A stretch of 64,000 nt of DNA from Peribacillus sp044761665 (GTDB taxonomy: Bacteria; Bacillota; Bacilli; Bacillales; DSM-1321). The translations under genes were made by a program, and so were the position numbers. The notes below the pieces were generated by a model. It saw nothing but the letters and a program-made list of their open reading frames with translations. It was not told the origin of the DNA and searched no databases. Positions within the stretch are counted from its first letter, which is position 1, and every line of letters begins with the position of its first letter. This document shows, piece after piece, positions 35,360-43,901 of the stretch. The stretch spans positions 14,578 to 78,577 of the forward strand of contig NZ_JBIWCW010000013.1 in NCBI RefSeq assembly GCF_044761665.1. Direction: 5' to 3'.

Positions 35360-35750
35360 AGGGAACATTCTACATATAGACTACTAGTAATTACATGATA
35401 CTTTCTATTTTAGTATAAAAAGCTAAGAAAATAAAACAATAATGAGTTGCATAGATAGAGTGAATGTATCAGACATTCATTTTTTTATACTATATGTAGA
35501 CTACAAGCTATAAGTAGACCACAAATATACCGTCTTTTTTTAATGATTGTGGACCAATTGTGTTGTGTTGACCATAATTGGAGTGTGGAAAAGTGTTGTT
35601 CTTAGTGTATTAGACGTCCTTGGCTTATTATCCTCTATAAGAGTATGGATTAAAGGAGGGATTGAGCAAATTTTTTTGAAGTAACGCAAAATAAGGTGAA
35701 GTTCAGGCCACATATTCAGCAAAAAATCACCTTTGTTTTAATAGGGACTT
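35360..35750. repeat. non-coding region with repeated TATATGTAGACTAC-type motifs
   Basis: Between the MerR-like gene and the partition operon. Related motifs CTACATATAGACTAC (near 35370), TATATGTAGACTAC (near 35491) and TATAAGTAGACCAC (near 35508) recur in a very AT-rich context. They may be binding sites for the MerR-like protein or part of a centromere/origin. No gene is seen in the remainder. Confidence 0.4.
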
Positions 35751-35776
35751 AAAAAACCCATCTGCAGATGGGTTTT
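35751..35776 (-). terminator. terminator of the partition operon
   Basis: On the minus strand AAAACCCATC-TGCA-GATGGGTTTTTT makes a tight hairpin with a T run. It overlaps the stop codon of the ParR-like gene. Confidence 0.85.
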
Positions 35777-36212
35777 AGTCGTCATCATCATCATCAAAAT
35801 TCAAAAATGTTTTCTTCGCAAAGTTCTGAATCAAGGCATTGGTCTTGAAAGCAGGTTCTTTATCCGCCACTTGATTCTCCACCGGTAGTGGCAGATTGAA
35901 ATCAAGTGGGGTAGTGGGTTTCGTCACAACCTGATATAGAAGTTGACTGAACAGGGCCTTCGTATGGGGATTGTTCACCCATTCTTTTTGGTCAGCAGTC
36001 AAACCTTCGGGCAGGTTGATGGAGATCTGCTCGTTATCCGAGCTCCCCAAAGCCTTTCTTGAAACCGCCTCGACGAAGATTGGGGAGATTTCACTGCTGA
36101 ATTTCCTGCCCAGCTCATTCTTTTTCTGCGTCAGATAGTCTACGACATGTACGGGAGTGTCTGGTGGCAAGCGAAAAGAGATCGTCTTTCCAGGTTCAAA
36201 GCGTTCATCCAT
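35775..36212 (-). CDS. ParR-like partition adaptor
   Basis: A 145-residue protein placed six bases after the actin-like gene, in the position of a ParR/AlfB adaptor. The N-terminal KTISFRLPPDTPVHVVDYL is compatible with a ribbon-helix-helix DNA-binding strand and helix. The C-terminus ends in a very acidic tail (FDDDDDD), fit for contacting the filament. It would bind the TTGCATGCAA repeats upstream of the operon and couple the plasmid to ParM filaments. Family identity is inferred from context more than from sequence. Confidence 0.6.
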   Translation of the reverse strand: MDERFEPGKTISFRLPPDTPVHVVDYLTQKKNELGRKFSSEISPIFVEAVSRKALGSSDNEQISINLPEGLTADQKEWVNNPHTKALFSQLLYQVVTKPTTPLDFNLPLPVENQVADKEPAFKTNALIQNFAKKTFLNFDDDDDD

Positions 36213-36218
36213 AACATA

Positions 36219-37361
36219 TCACTCTTTAATTACGGCTTGTTTTTGTATGGAAATCCCTTTACTTTGTAAATACATCAACAATATCTTGAAATAGGCACGG
36301 GTAATCATCCAAATGCTATCGTCTTCCGATACGAATCGAAGAGGGTAGTTCTTGTCAGATTGATTCATTTCAGAGAGGTAAGGCTTCAATACGAGCGACC
36401 CTCCGCCGATTTGATAGGCAAGCCGGATGTCTGGGACATTACGCCACATATCCTTGATCAATTTATATTCTTCCTTGGCCAGAACGGATAGTTCATTATC
36501 GATGATGTCCTTGATGGAGACACGATTTCCATTCACCCAGATATGATACTGTTCTTCGGGTTGGTCATTCGTGATGATCTCGACCAGTGTGCGACGGCTT
36601 TTGATTGTATATTTGTGTTTGGTATACACTTTGCGAATGATGTTGTCCAGATAGGTGGAAACACCTTTCTTGATGCCGTTGCTGTATTCGTTATCGACCT
36701 CGGCTTCAGCGGAAATGATGGCCGAATCAGTAGAAAGGCCCCCGATATCATTGATGAGAAGGGTTTTACCTATCAAATCCTCATTTTTTGTGGATCCGTC
36801 GTTATTTGTCGTCAAATCGACGAATGCTGCAAAGCCTTCGGTGTTGACCAGGACCTGTTCAAATTTAATACGAACGGTTTTCCCTTCCATCGTGGGTGTT
36901 TTCAGAAATTTCACTTCATGCTGCGAGCTTTTCAGCTTTTTTCGAAATTCCTTAGCTTTTCCCTGTTTGGTTTCGTCCAGTGGCAGTCCAGTAGATAAAT
37001 AGTAAGAGGCCTCTATTATCCCATCATCTTCCGTAAACTTTCCAACGGCATCATAGGCAAGGGACGTCAGGAGCATGATGATCGGTTGATCACTGTCTGC
37101 TTTGTCCTGATCGGGTGTCAGTTCATCGTTATTGGGATATTTGGAAGCCAATTTTCCAACAGCATAACTTCCATTTTTATTCTTTAAAGCAGAAGAAGTG
37201 ATTTCCAGATGTAGAGCATTAAGAGGATTCTTTTCCATTTCCACGATTTCACGGTCTTCGACCTGGGCAATCACGTTAGGTATGTAAAGCCGGGTTTCAA
37301 GGTCGCCTAAAAAGCCCTTTACTGCATCATTTCCTATATCTATCGATACGAATCTAGCCAT
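36219..37361 (-). CDS. parM: ParM/StbA-type actin-like plasmid segregation protein
   Basis: A 380-residue actin-fold ATPase. Phosphate 1 motif FVSIDIGNDAVKGFLG opens the protein; the phosphate 2 region TLLINDIGGLSTDSAIIS and the adenosine motif AYQIGGGSLVLKPYL follow, as in ParM/Alp proteins. It forms filaments that push plasmid copies apart. The chosen start is ATG 37361; AAGGAGG lies 12 bases upstream, longer than ideal, and an in-frame TTG at 37385 is the alternative. The four palindromic repeats directly upstream are the likely centromere and operator. Confidence 0.85.
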   Translation of the reverse strand: MARFVSIDIGNDAVKGFLGDLETRLYIPNVIAQVEDREIVEMEKNPLNALHLEITSSALKNKNGSYAVGKLASKYPNNDELTPDQDKADSDQPIIMLLTSLAYDAVGKFTEDDGIIEASYYLSTGLPLDETKQGKAKEFRKKLKSSQHEVKFLKTPTMEGKTVRIKFEQVLVNTEGFAAFVDLTTNNDGSTKNEDLIGKTLLINDIGGLSTDSAIISAEAEVDNEYSNGIKKGVSTYLDNIIRKVYTKHKYTIKSRRTLVEIITNDQPEEQYHIWVNGNRVSIKDIIDNELSVLAKEEYKLIKDMWRNVPDIRLAYQIGGGSLVLKPYLSEMNQSDKNYPLRFVSEDDSIWMITRAYFKILLMYLQSKGISIQKQAVIKE

Positions 37362-37415
37362 ATTAATAAGATTCCTCCTTGGCAATATTGGATTTTTATT
37401 CTATATCAACAACAA

Positions 37416-37466
37416 TTGTATGCAAATTGCATGCAATTGTCAAGTTTGCATGCAATTTGCATGCAA
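37416..37466. repeat. centromere-like repeats, four TTGCATGCAA boxes
   Basis: TTGTATGCAA at 37416-37425 and exact TTGCATGCAA at 37427-37436, 37446-37455 and 37457-37466, so two pairs with 11-bp register separated by 19 bp. Each box is itself a palindrome. The array sits just upstream of parM, as parC/parN sites do. Confidence 0.75.
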
Positions 37467-37698
37467 TTATATTTCTTAAGGGTGATCTATAAGACCTAAG
37501 AAAATTACTGCAAAATGAAGGTCTTAAGACTAGAAGTATAGATGGCACTAATATTGGATGTATGGAGGGCAGTAGTGTAATAGATTCCTGTTTCCTATAC
37601 TTGATGGCCAATCACCCTAGTATTTAATCTATATCGACCTATGGGTAAAGAATTTCTATCTAATCACATACTAGAATAGAGGGGAGAAGAACGAAACT
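37467..37698. other. spacer between partition site and small gene
   Basis: No gene seen. It probably contains promoters reading outward in both directions. Confidence 0.25.
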
Positions 37699-37938
37699 TT
37701 GAATACTCCCGAGTCGAGATTAGAAATCCTTACTAATCTATTTGCCAGTAAGTTACACCCTGAATGCAGCGATTGCCAGTGGCTAAATTGGGAAACCGTG
37801 CTTCCAATCACGGTAGCATGTAAAACTGTACGTGATTCTATAGGTCTTAGAGGACTTCTTTACCTACATCGGGAGGAAGCTATGGTCAAAGAAAGAGACG
37901 TTCGATGTAGACATACGAAGCCAATACAAAAGGGGTGA
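37699..37938 (+). CDS. small Cys/His-containing hypothetical protein
   Basis: A 79-residue frame from TTG 37699 with CSDC and a later C-H pair, and a well-balanced, non-repetitive composition. GGGGAG lies 14 bases upstream, so the start is weak. No family recognised. It lies between the partition and replication genes, where small copy-control proteins are common. Confidence 0.35.
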   Translation: MNTPESRLEILTNLFASKLHPECSDCQWLNWETVLPITVACKTVRDSIGLRGLLYLHREEAMVKERDVRCRHTKPIQKG

Positions 37939-37957
37939 GGTTCAAAAATGAAGGGGA

Positions 37958-38361
37958 TTCACATAAGTATGAAGAATATGTGAATTCATGGCTGTAGCAA
38001 TGTGAAAGGAGTGTGAAGGATGATGAAAATAAAAGAGGTAATGGAACACTTATCAGTAAAGGGAAACACAATAGCCAAAATTGCGAAAGATAAGGTGGGG
38101 CTAGGGGAAAAGAAATTGAAAAATGCATTACATAGTGCAGGTTATGAATATAAAAACCAGGCGCCTAAAGGTTGGTATTACGCAGGAGAAGGGGATGAAC
38201 CCCTTTATCAATCGGTGTTTGATTTCATAGAACCGAAAAATGTTTCAATTATACGTCCATTCTATGTGAATGAGAGTTCACCAATGAATTCACAAAAGGA
38301 TGAACTCGATGTGAAATCTGTAAGAAATGAATGTGAAAGGTCTGTTCACACGGATTTCACA
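37958..38361. repeat. ten TGTGAA/TTCACA boxes, partly inside the gene
   Basis: TGTGAA or its complement at 37958, 37979, 38001 and 38012 (upstream) and at 38265, 38289, 38310, 38332, 38345 and 38356 (inside the coding frame). The second cluster packs six boxes into 97 bp. The density suggests binding sites for the encoded protein, for autoregulation or as an origin. Confidence 0.5.
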
Positions 38362-38619
38362 CCGGAAGAGTCAGCGATATTAAAGGAACTGATAAAGGCA
38401 TTTATACTTGATGAAAAGAAAAAGGAAGACATGGTGGGCAATAGAGATTTTCTTTATCAAAGGATAATCTCTTTAGGAAAGGGGGAAAAAGTACGGAAGA
38501 CAATTGTAATAAATGAAGAAGTTGGGGCTTTGCTTGATAAGTTCGCAGATCAGCAGATGCTTAAAAAATCCGACCTTATGGAAATAGCCATAGTGGATTT
38601 AGTCAATAAATATAAATAA
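38020..38619 (+). CDS. plasmid DNA-binding protein, HTH plus RHH-like C-terminus
   Basis: A 199-residue protein. The N-terminal 60 residues look like a helix-turn-helix (IKEVMEHLSVKGNTIAKIAK, then LGEKKLKNALHSAGY). The C-terminal 45 residues (VRKTIVINEEVGALLDKFAD, then LKKSDLMEIAIVDLV) resemble a CopG/ribbon-helix-helix domain. GGAG lies about ten bases before the ATG. The gene and its upstream region hold ten TGTGAA boxes, a probable binding array. It may be an initiator or a copy-number/partition protein; no enzyme motif is present. Confidence 0.6.
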   Translation: MMKIKEVMEHLSVKGNTIAKIAKDKVGLGEKKLKNALHSAGYEYKNQAPKGWYYAGEGDEPLYQSVFDFIEPKNVSIIRPFYVNESSPMNSQKDELDVKSVRNECERSVHTDFTPEESAILKELIKAFILDEKKKEDMVGNRDFLYQRIISLGKGEKVRKTIVINEEVGALLDKFADQQMLKKSDLMEIAIVDLVNKYK

Positions 38620-38646
38620 AGTGCTACCAAAATATAAGTAGCACTT
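38619..38646. terminator. hairpin after the HTH-RHH gene
   Basis: AAGTGCTAC and GTAGCACTT form a perfect nine-bp stem with a ten-base loop at the stop codon. No T run follows, so it may be a weak terminator or another RNA structure. The rest up to 38812 shows no gene. Confidence 0.45.
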
Positions 38647-38812
38647 CGGACCATTCAATTCGAGAATCTAGCAAATAATCTTTATCGATTTTATTTGATA
38701 GTGTAGTCTACGAGAGTGTCCTGTCCATTAATCATTTTTGGCAAGTCATATGTTTTTCTATGATATTATAAGTTCTATCTTTTTTATCCCACTAAAAATA
38801 TCATCTGATAAC

Positions 38813-40621
38813 TTACTTCTTTTCTTTTAACCATTGGAGCATCTTCTCATCATTTTTATTATTCTGCCGTTTATTTTCTTTTCTCAGGTAACGGGAAAGG
38901 GTAGTATGAGCAATGCCAATCTCCTCTGCTGTCTGACGGATGCTCATTTTCAGGGTATCCATGGTCTCTTTCATCGTTTCCGGTGTCAGCATAATTTCCT
39001 CAGTTGTGAAGTCGAATGCCTGTTGGATATCTAAAGGGGGAGTCACTGAAGACTTATCCATGATGTATGCCGATTCCCGGGAAACAGCCGTTTCAACCTT
39101 GACCAATTCGAGGCCCACGGGTAGGGGAAATGTGTTTTCCTGATCAAACTGATTCATGCGTTCCAGGATTTCCGCATCGACTAGGCGGTTAGTGTTCAAC
39201 ATCAATTTCTTTTGATTTTCCTTCACAACCATGTCTGTCGGCAAAATGCTCACATTGATCTTGGACCAGTAATTGTGCACCCATCCTTTTTTGCCGACCC
39301 GTTCTTCGTCAATTTCTTCGCTATAGGCCCAGCTTTCAATCACGCTGTCGGCCTTTAGTTGATCCAAAACGTTTTCGAATTTATCTCGGATCTGCACCCC
39401 GTTATATCTGGAGGAGAAGTCCATCACCTTCAATAGGGTGGACACTTTAAATGGCTGCTGCAGGGTCCTTTTGATGGTCCTGATTTTCCATTGCAGGTTC
39501 AAGTACCTGGTCAATCGCTTGTGTTCCCGTTGTGTGAAGTGACTGTATTGGAAGACTTTCAGATCCAATACACCAAGGGAACGGTTCGGTCCGTCGAGAT
39601 ATGGAGTCAGGATGGAGGAGGGCTTCACCTGCACCGCATAAATGCCCTTTGGCTGTCCGGTCTTCTTATCATAAGCGACCCGCATCTTCCCAATCTCGAA
39701 CATCCTTTGGAAATCCTTGAACTCATACAGTTCATTGTCCTGGATATCTTGCGTCTGGACGACCTTTACCTGTTCATCACCCAGTGATATCCAAATGCTT
39801 GAAAGTGCTGCCACACGCTTCATGATATTGAAGCGATCCTCTTCCCGGAAATCGATTTCCCGTCCGTGCGCAGTCCGTTTCTTCAAGTTCCGGAGGCGAA
39901 GGGCATCATTGCTATGGAATTCGATGTACCCGTCCGTGCTCTTGGGTGACACCATCCATAAATATGTAATTAAATCAAAGAGGTCGGCTGTCATTTCATC
40001 CAAGGAATTAATGGTGGATTCAATGAGTTCAAGCCACATCTCCTGTTGATCGGAGGTAATCTCGTTTGCTTGCAGTTCGTGGGGACGCAGTTCAGCCAAA
40101 CCTCTGAACTTTCCTCTGTTGTCAATGATCTCGGTTGCCAAAAGACCTGTCTCTCCTTCCTTGAAGTCCTTTTTCTTCGTTACGATATCCCTCATTAAAT
40201 GAAAGTCCATATCCATGCTCGAATAGATGTAATCCCGATTCAGGGCTTCCTCAATCTTTTCTTCGTTCACACTTCGCTTTATTTCATCCTTAGGAAATTC
40301 GTTGATGAAGTGTCCTGCCAAAATGACCTTTATCGTGTCTCTATAGAGGTTCACAGCTTTCATGACCATCTGCTTGCTGATCGGTTGCTCAAAATATAAC
40401 GTCTGGGTAAACAGGGAATAGAGGGCACGGAAGCTCAGTCCCATCGTGTAGGGAGGCGCCTGATTGCTGATTTCCTCTTCCGTCATCTGGTAGGCTTCCT
40501 GATTCCATTTCTCCAGGATATAAGGGCGGTCACCAAATAATTCCTTCGTTTCTTCATATATTGCTATTTTTAAAAGTTCGTAGTTTAAAATTAAATTATC
40601 AGGTATGTTTTCATACTTCAT
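38813..40621 (-). CDS. candidate plasmid replication initiator with C-terminal HTH
   Basis: A 602-residue protein without catalytic motifs that I recognise. The last 60 residues hold a helix-turn-helix (LKMSIRQTAEEIGIAHTTLS, then RYLRKEN). The middle contains winged-helix-like segments around EHKRLTRYLNLQWKIRTIKR. ATG 40621 with AAAGGATG upstream is chosen over in-frame ATGs up to 40648. It is read away from an origin-like repeat field and opposite to a primase-type gene, which suggests that it is the initiator or a major replication factor. The family name is not certain. Confidence 0.55.
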   Translation of the reverse strand: MKYENIPDNLILNYELLKIAIYEETKELFGDRPYILEKWNQEAYQMTEEEISNQAPPYTMGLSFRALYSLFTQTLYFEQPISKQMVMKAVNLYRDTIKVILAGHFINEFPKDEIKRSVNEEKIEEALNRDYIYSSMDMDFHLMRDIVTKKKDFKEGETGLLATEIIDNRGKFRGLAELRPHELQANEITSDQQEMWLELIESTINSLDEMTADLFDLITYLWMVSPKSTDGYIEFHSNDALRLRNLKKRTAHGREIDFREEDRFNIMKRVAALSSIWISLGDEQVKVVQTQDIQDNELYEFKDFQRMFEIGKMRVAYDKKTGQPKGIYAVQVKPSSILTPYLDGPNRSLGVLDLKVFQYSHFTQREHKRLTRYLNLQWKIRTIKRTLQQPFKVSTLLKVMDFSSRYNGVQIRDKFENVLDQLKADSVIESWAYSEEIDEERVGKKGWVHNYWSKINVSILPTDMVVKENQKKLMLNTNRLVDAEILERMNQFDQENTFPLPVGLELVKVETAVSRESAYIMDKSSVTPPLDIQQAFDFTTEEIMLTPETMKETMDTLKMSIRQTAEEIGIAHTTLSRYLRKENKRQNNKNDEKMLQWLKEKK

Positions 40622-40967
40622 CGATAACATCCTTTCCAATGCATGCAAGGTAATCTATAAAACCATTAAACATGATACGTTCCATTAAATTCAATAGAAT
40701 GCACCATTTCCAAGCTATTATAACAAGGGTTTATCCACTATCATAATCAAAATGCACCAAATAGTACACTGGTTCCGTAAATTTATTTAAAAAGCACCAG
40801 TGGGGTTTGATTTCTTCGGTCGATCAAAAAGTAGGGGAGGGGATTGAATATAAACAAGAATCATAAAAATATCAGAAGTCATTCGCGAATGAATCGAGGA
40901 TGGAAGCAGGGAGACTGACATGTAAAAGGCGTATCATGTACATTAAACGCACCATATTTCAATAACC

Positions 40968-41322
40968 TGAGCGGAACCCGCCCGAAATACACACCATTAA
41001 ATGCACCATTACGGAAGTGGAATCGAAAAATGAGCGGAACCTGTGTACCAGGTTAAAACGTTGGTGCATCTGAGTTTATTTCATTTTCGCATGGATATGG
41101 AACGAAGAAATCATACGGGTATTTCACAATTTGAGCGGAACCTGTACATCTGAAATGCACCATGGTCATATGCGAGTGAGCGGAACCTGTGTAGCATTTT
41201 TTAGGGGAGATATAGCTTGAAACCTTGCCAATACAGGGTTTGCAGTGGTTTTATCCATTTTGAATTTCTATCAAAAATGGTTCATTTTTGTTCTTTTCGG
41301 TGCAAAACTTGAGCGAAACCTG
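40968..41322. repeat. five TGAGCGGAACCTG iterons
   Basis: Copies at 40968-40980 (ending CCCG), 41031-41043, 41132-41144, 41177-41189 and 41310-41322 (one mismatch), all in the same orientation at irregular spacing. Three are extended by TGTA or TACA. Direct repeats of this size are typical initiator binding sites. Confidence 0.75.
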
Positions 41323-41361
41323 CATAGAAAAAAAAAACGACTTTTTTTTTACCCCTTGGGG

Positions 41362-41390
41362 CCCTAAGCTTCGAGGGGCTTTTTTTTTTG
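41362..41390 (+). terminator. orphan terminator inside the origin region
   Basis: GCCCT and AGGGGC pair around AAGCTTCG, followed by a run of ten T. No open frame precedes it, so it probably ends a short untranslated RNA, possibly an antisense copy-control RNA, or blocks read-through into the primase gene. Confidence 0.55.
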
Positions 41391-41583
41391 GTGCATTTCC
41401 CTTAGAGAGCACCATTTTACAAAATTCGATTTCGGTATACTGTTTAGAACTAGAAATCGACAACCTGGAAGCACTCCGAAATTTGAAGAGGCGTCTTCCT
41501 CTTTACAAGTAGACCAGAGTTATGGGGAACATTTTGCACCATAAACCAAACGAAGCAAATCCAGAAGGGAGAAGGTGACATAG

Positions 41584-43167
41584 ATGGGGATAAGGGAAAT
41601 CGGTAATAAAATGGGCCATGCCGTTTCAATCGGTGAAATCATGCAATTCATGACCCATAATAGTCTGTTCCTATATAAGAAAAAGGGATCTTCTGCCCCG
41701 ATTGATAGAAGGGCAGCCTATGAGGCACGGGAAGGCAGTAACCCGCATATGAAGGGGGCAGTCTTTGTCTCCCCATCGAAAACGGACCTGACAGAAGGAA
41801 AAGGTTATGTCGTCACCTCTTACGAAACCCTTCAGGAGAAACACCAAAAATTGACTCACTGGACCCCCAATACCTACCGCGGGGGTACATACTATGATTT
41901 CAAAAAGCGATTGATCAAAGGCCATACACGTGAAAATTTAAAGCAGGTCAATGTGATTGGGTTCGACATCGACACCAAGGAAGTCGATTTGTACGCCCTT
42001 TATTTGGGTTGTGAAGAATTGGGATTGCCACGTCCCAACCTATTGCTGGAAACACCTAGGGGATTCCAGGTCTTTTACGTTCTGGCCACCCCGTTCTACA
42101 TACATAAAAATCAAGATTACAAGTCTTTGAGAGTTGCGGAACGATTATCGGACAATGTTCGCAAGGCGGTATCCCAATACGTGCCGGTGGATAAGAACTG
42201 TGTGCCTTTCGGGTTTTACCGAATCCCGAGGGAAGACAATGTCCTGGATTTCTTTGACGAGCCTGCAAATACGAGAGAACTCCTATCTTGGTCCAAGCAA
42301 TACGAAGAACAGGAAAAAAGAAGTTTCCTACGGGTCGTATACGATAAGCACGATGCAACATTCGATCTTACATCTTCGGATTGGTATCGTGCGCTCATCC
42401 TATCGACTGGCATCGATACAGGACATCAAAGTGCGAGTCGCAATAATGCACTGTTGACCCTTGCGCTTGCCAATTATGCGAGTGGTCGCCCTTTGGAAGA
42501 AGCATATGATGAATTGGACCAATTCAATAGCCAGTTGGCCCATCCCCTTCGGAAAGGTGAGTTCGAACGCACGTTGAAGAGTGCCTATTCAGGTAAATAC
42601 AAAGGCGTGAAGCGCTCCTATGTCGAAGGATTGCTGGAATTATGGACAGATGGACAAGTCCAATTCCAAGGCAAAGAAGGCTGGTATAAATTCAAAAAGC
42701 CGCGAGAAGAGCGTGTCCGTTCCCATTATGATGAACGGGAAGAGGATATCCTCGCGCATTTAACGAAACACACGGACCCTGAAACACCGTTTCTAGAGGG
42801 TTCTTTACCGATGCTTGCCAAAACCTTCGGGATGGCTGTATCCACGCTCAAGGAAGTCTTGAAGCGCTCGACTAAGCTGATCAGACATACAGTGGGCCAG
42901 GGCAGGGGAGCTTATACGAAAGTGGCAAGCCGATCGATGATGTGCAGGAACTTGTTGTGGAAACGCCAGGAAAGAATCGAACAGGCCCAAATGACCTTTG
43001 CCGAGCTCCTTCCCCAAGCAACTGCATTTCCAAGAACCCTAGTGTTCCCGTCGTTAAGATCAGAGTTACTAAACTACGAGTTGGACATCCTATACCGCCC
43101 AGGGACCTCGCCACCGGGGAAAAGACACTTGAATTTAATAAGCCAGTCTGCCATTACATATCTATAG
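41584..43167 (+). CDS. primase-type plasmid replication protein (AEP fold plus PriCT_1)
   Basis: A 527-residue protein of the plasmid Rep/primase type. The archaeo-eukaryotic primase core is seen at VIGFDIDTKEV (acidic pair, about 124-130), then LLLETPRGFQVFYVL and CVPFGFYRIPRED. A primase C-terminal domain follows at about 275-340 (SASRNNALLTLALANYASGR, then LRKGEFERTLKSAYSGKYKG). A helix-turn-helix (about 405-430, LAKTFGMAVSTLKEVLKRS) lies nearer the end. GGGAG before the ATG. It would prime DNA synthesis at the adjacent origin. Confidence 0.8.
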   Translation: MGIREIGNKMGHAVSIGEIMQFMTHNSLFLYKKKGSSAPIDRRAAYEAREGSNPHMKGAVFVSPSKTDLTEGKGYVVTSYETLQEKHQKLTHWTPNTYRGGTYYDFKKRLIKGHTRENLKQVNVIGFDIDTKEVDLYALYLGCEELGLPRPNLLLETPRGFQVFYVLATPFYIHKNQDYKSLRVAERLSDNVRKAVSQYVPVDKNCVPFGFYRIPREDNVLDFFDEPANTRELLSWSKQYEEQEKRSFLRVVYDKHDATFDLTSSDWYRALILSTGIDTGHQSASRNNALLTLALANYASGRPLEEAYDELDQFNSQLAHPLRKGEFERTLKSAYSGKYKGVKRSYVEGLLELWTDGQVQFQGKEGWYKFKKPREERVRSHYDEREEDILAHLTKHTDPETPFLEGSLPMLAKTFGMAVSTLKEVLKRSTKLIRHTVGQGRGAYTKVASRSMMCRNLLWKRQERIEQAQMTFAELLPQATAFPRTLVFPSLRSELLNYELDILYRPGTSPPGKRHLNLISQSAITYL

Positions 43168-43617
43168 TATCCTTGCCTTCTGCTCCTAGCAGCTACTCTA
43201 CTAATCTTGTTTCTATGTATTGCTTTTAATTTTTGAGGACATTTTGTTATTTGAATTCCTATTTATTTTTTTATTATTGGTCCTTTCTTAAGCGTTTTAT
43301 GGGGGGAATTACTTTTGGTTATTGTCTTACAAGTGTGAATTTATTCCGGTCTTTTCCATATGGGGAGTAGTTTTAGTCTGGGGTTTTTCATTTTTCATTA
43401 AGCGTCACGAAGAGATTTAATGAATAATGGATGGATTGAATAAGAACACTAGTTCCAAAGTAACTTCCAAAAATTAGGATATTAGTTCGCTACCAATATT
43501 GTGTGGTTATGTTAAAATTATGGAAATAAATAGGTTGTTGGTTTGAAAATTAATGGGGCATAAATGAGGTTGCCACCTTCCCTATTAATTTTTGAGTTGG
43601 ATGGGTTGAAGCAAGGC
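43168..43617. other. non-coding spacer before the transfer operon
   Basis: No supported gene. AT-rich, with a few short frames lacking ribosome binding sites. Confidence 0.3.
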
Positions 43618-43678
43618 AGGTCCTGTTAAATGGTCACGGATTTCCATGTTTCCAATCCGTGACCATTTAACAGGACCT
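43618..43678. repeat. perfect 25-bp inverted repeat
   Basis: Left arm 43618-43642 begins AGGTCCTGTTAAATGG and the right arm 43654-43678 is its exact complement, with an 11-base loop. It lacks the T run of an intrinsic terminator. The position just before the transfer operon allows a role as oriT-linked hairpin, single-strand initiation site or recombination site. Confidence 0.7.
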
Positions 43679-43734
43679 TAGATAAATAATCCACTTACCC
43701 AAATTAAATGAATATAGGGGTGGGAGGGGTAGGT

Positions 43735-43830
43735 GGTGAGAGAGTAAGAGAGAGTGTGTGTGTGTGTAGTGAGAGTAGTAAGTAAGTAGAGAGAGGTAGA
43801 GAGTAAGTAAGAGTAAGAGTAAGAGATAAG
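43735..43830 (+). repeat. purine-rich low-complexity tract
   Basis: About 95 bp made mainly of GAGA, GTGT and AGTAAG repeats with almost no C on the plus strand. It lies between the 25-bp inverted repeat and the first transfer gene. Such strand-asymmetric DNA can be flexible or unwound easily. Confidence 0.6.
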
Positions 43831-43901
43831 TTCAAGGGATAAAAGAATTGTATTTGTTATTTGAAGTAAGGGTAATGTTTTGAGAAGGAAGGTGAGAGCG
43901 T

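Larger units (their letters stand above)
40622..41583. other. candidate replication origin
   Basis: Non-coding 960 bp between the initiator-like and primase-like genes. It contains five TGAGCGGAACCTG iterons and about ten TGCACCA boxes (for example at 40700, 40753, 41002 and in inverted form near 41061 and 41391), plus a strong terminator at 41362-41390 with no gene ahead of it. Two separate repeat families and flanking replication genes make this the likely origin of theta replication. Confidence 0.7.

Noticed and set aside
41251..41512. Frames in both directions across the origin region
   Set aside because: They translate the repeats, the T runs and the terminator and lack ribosome binding sites; the region is better explained as non-coding.
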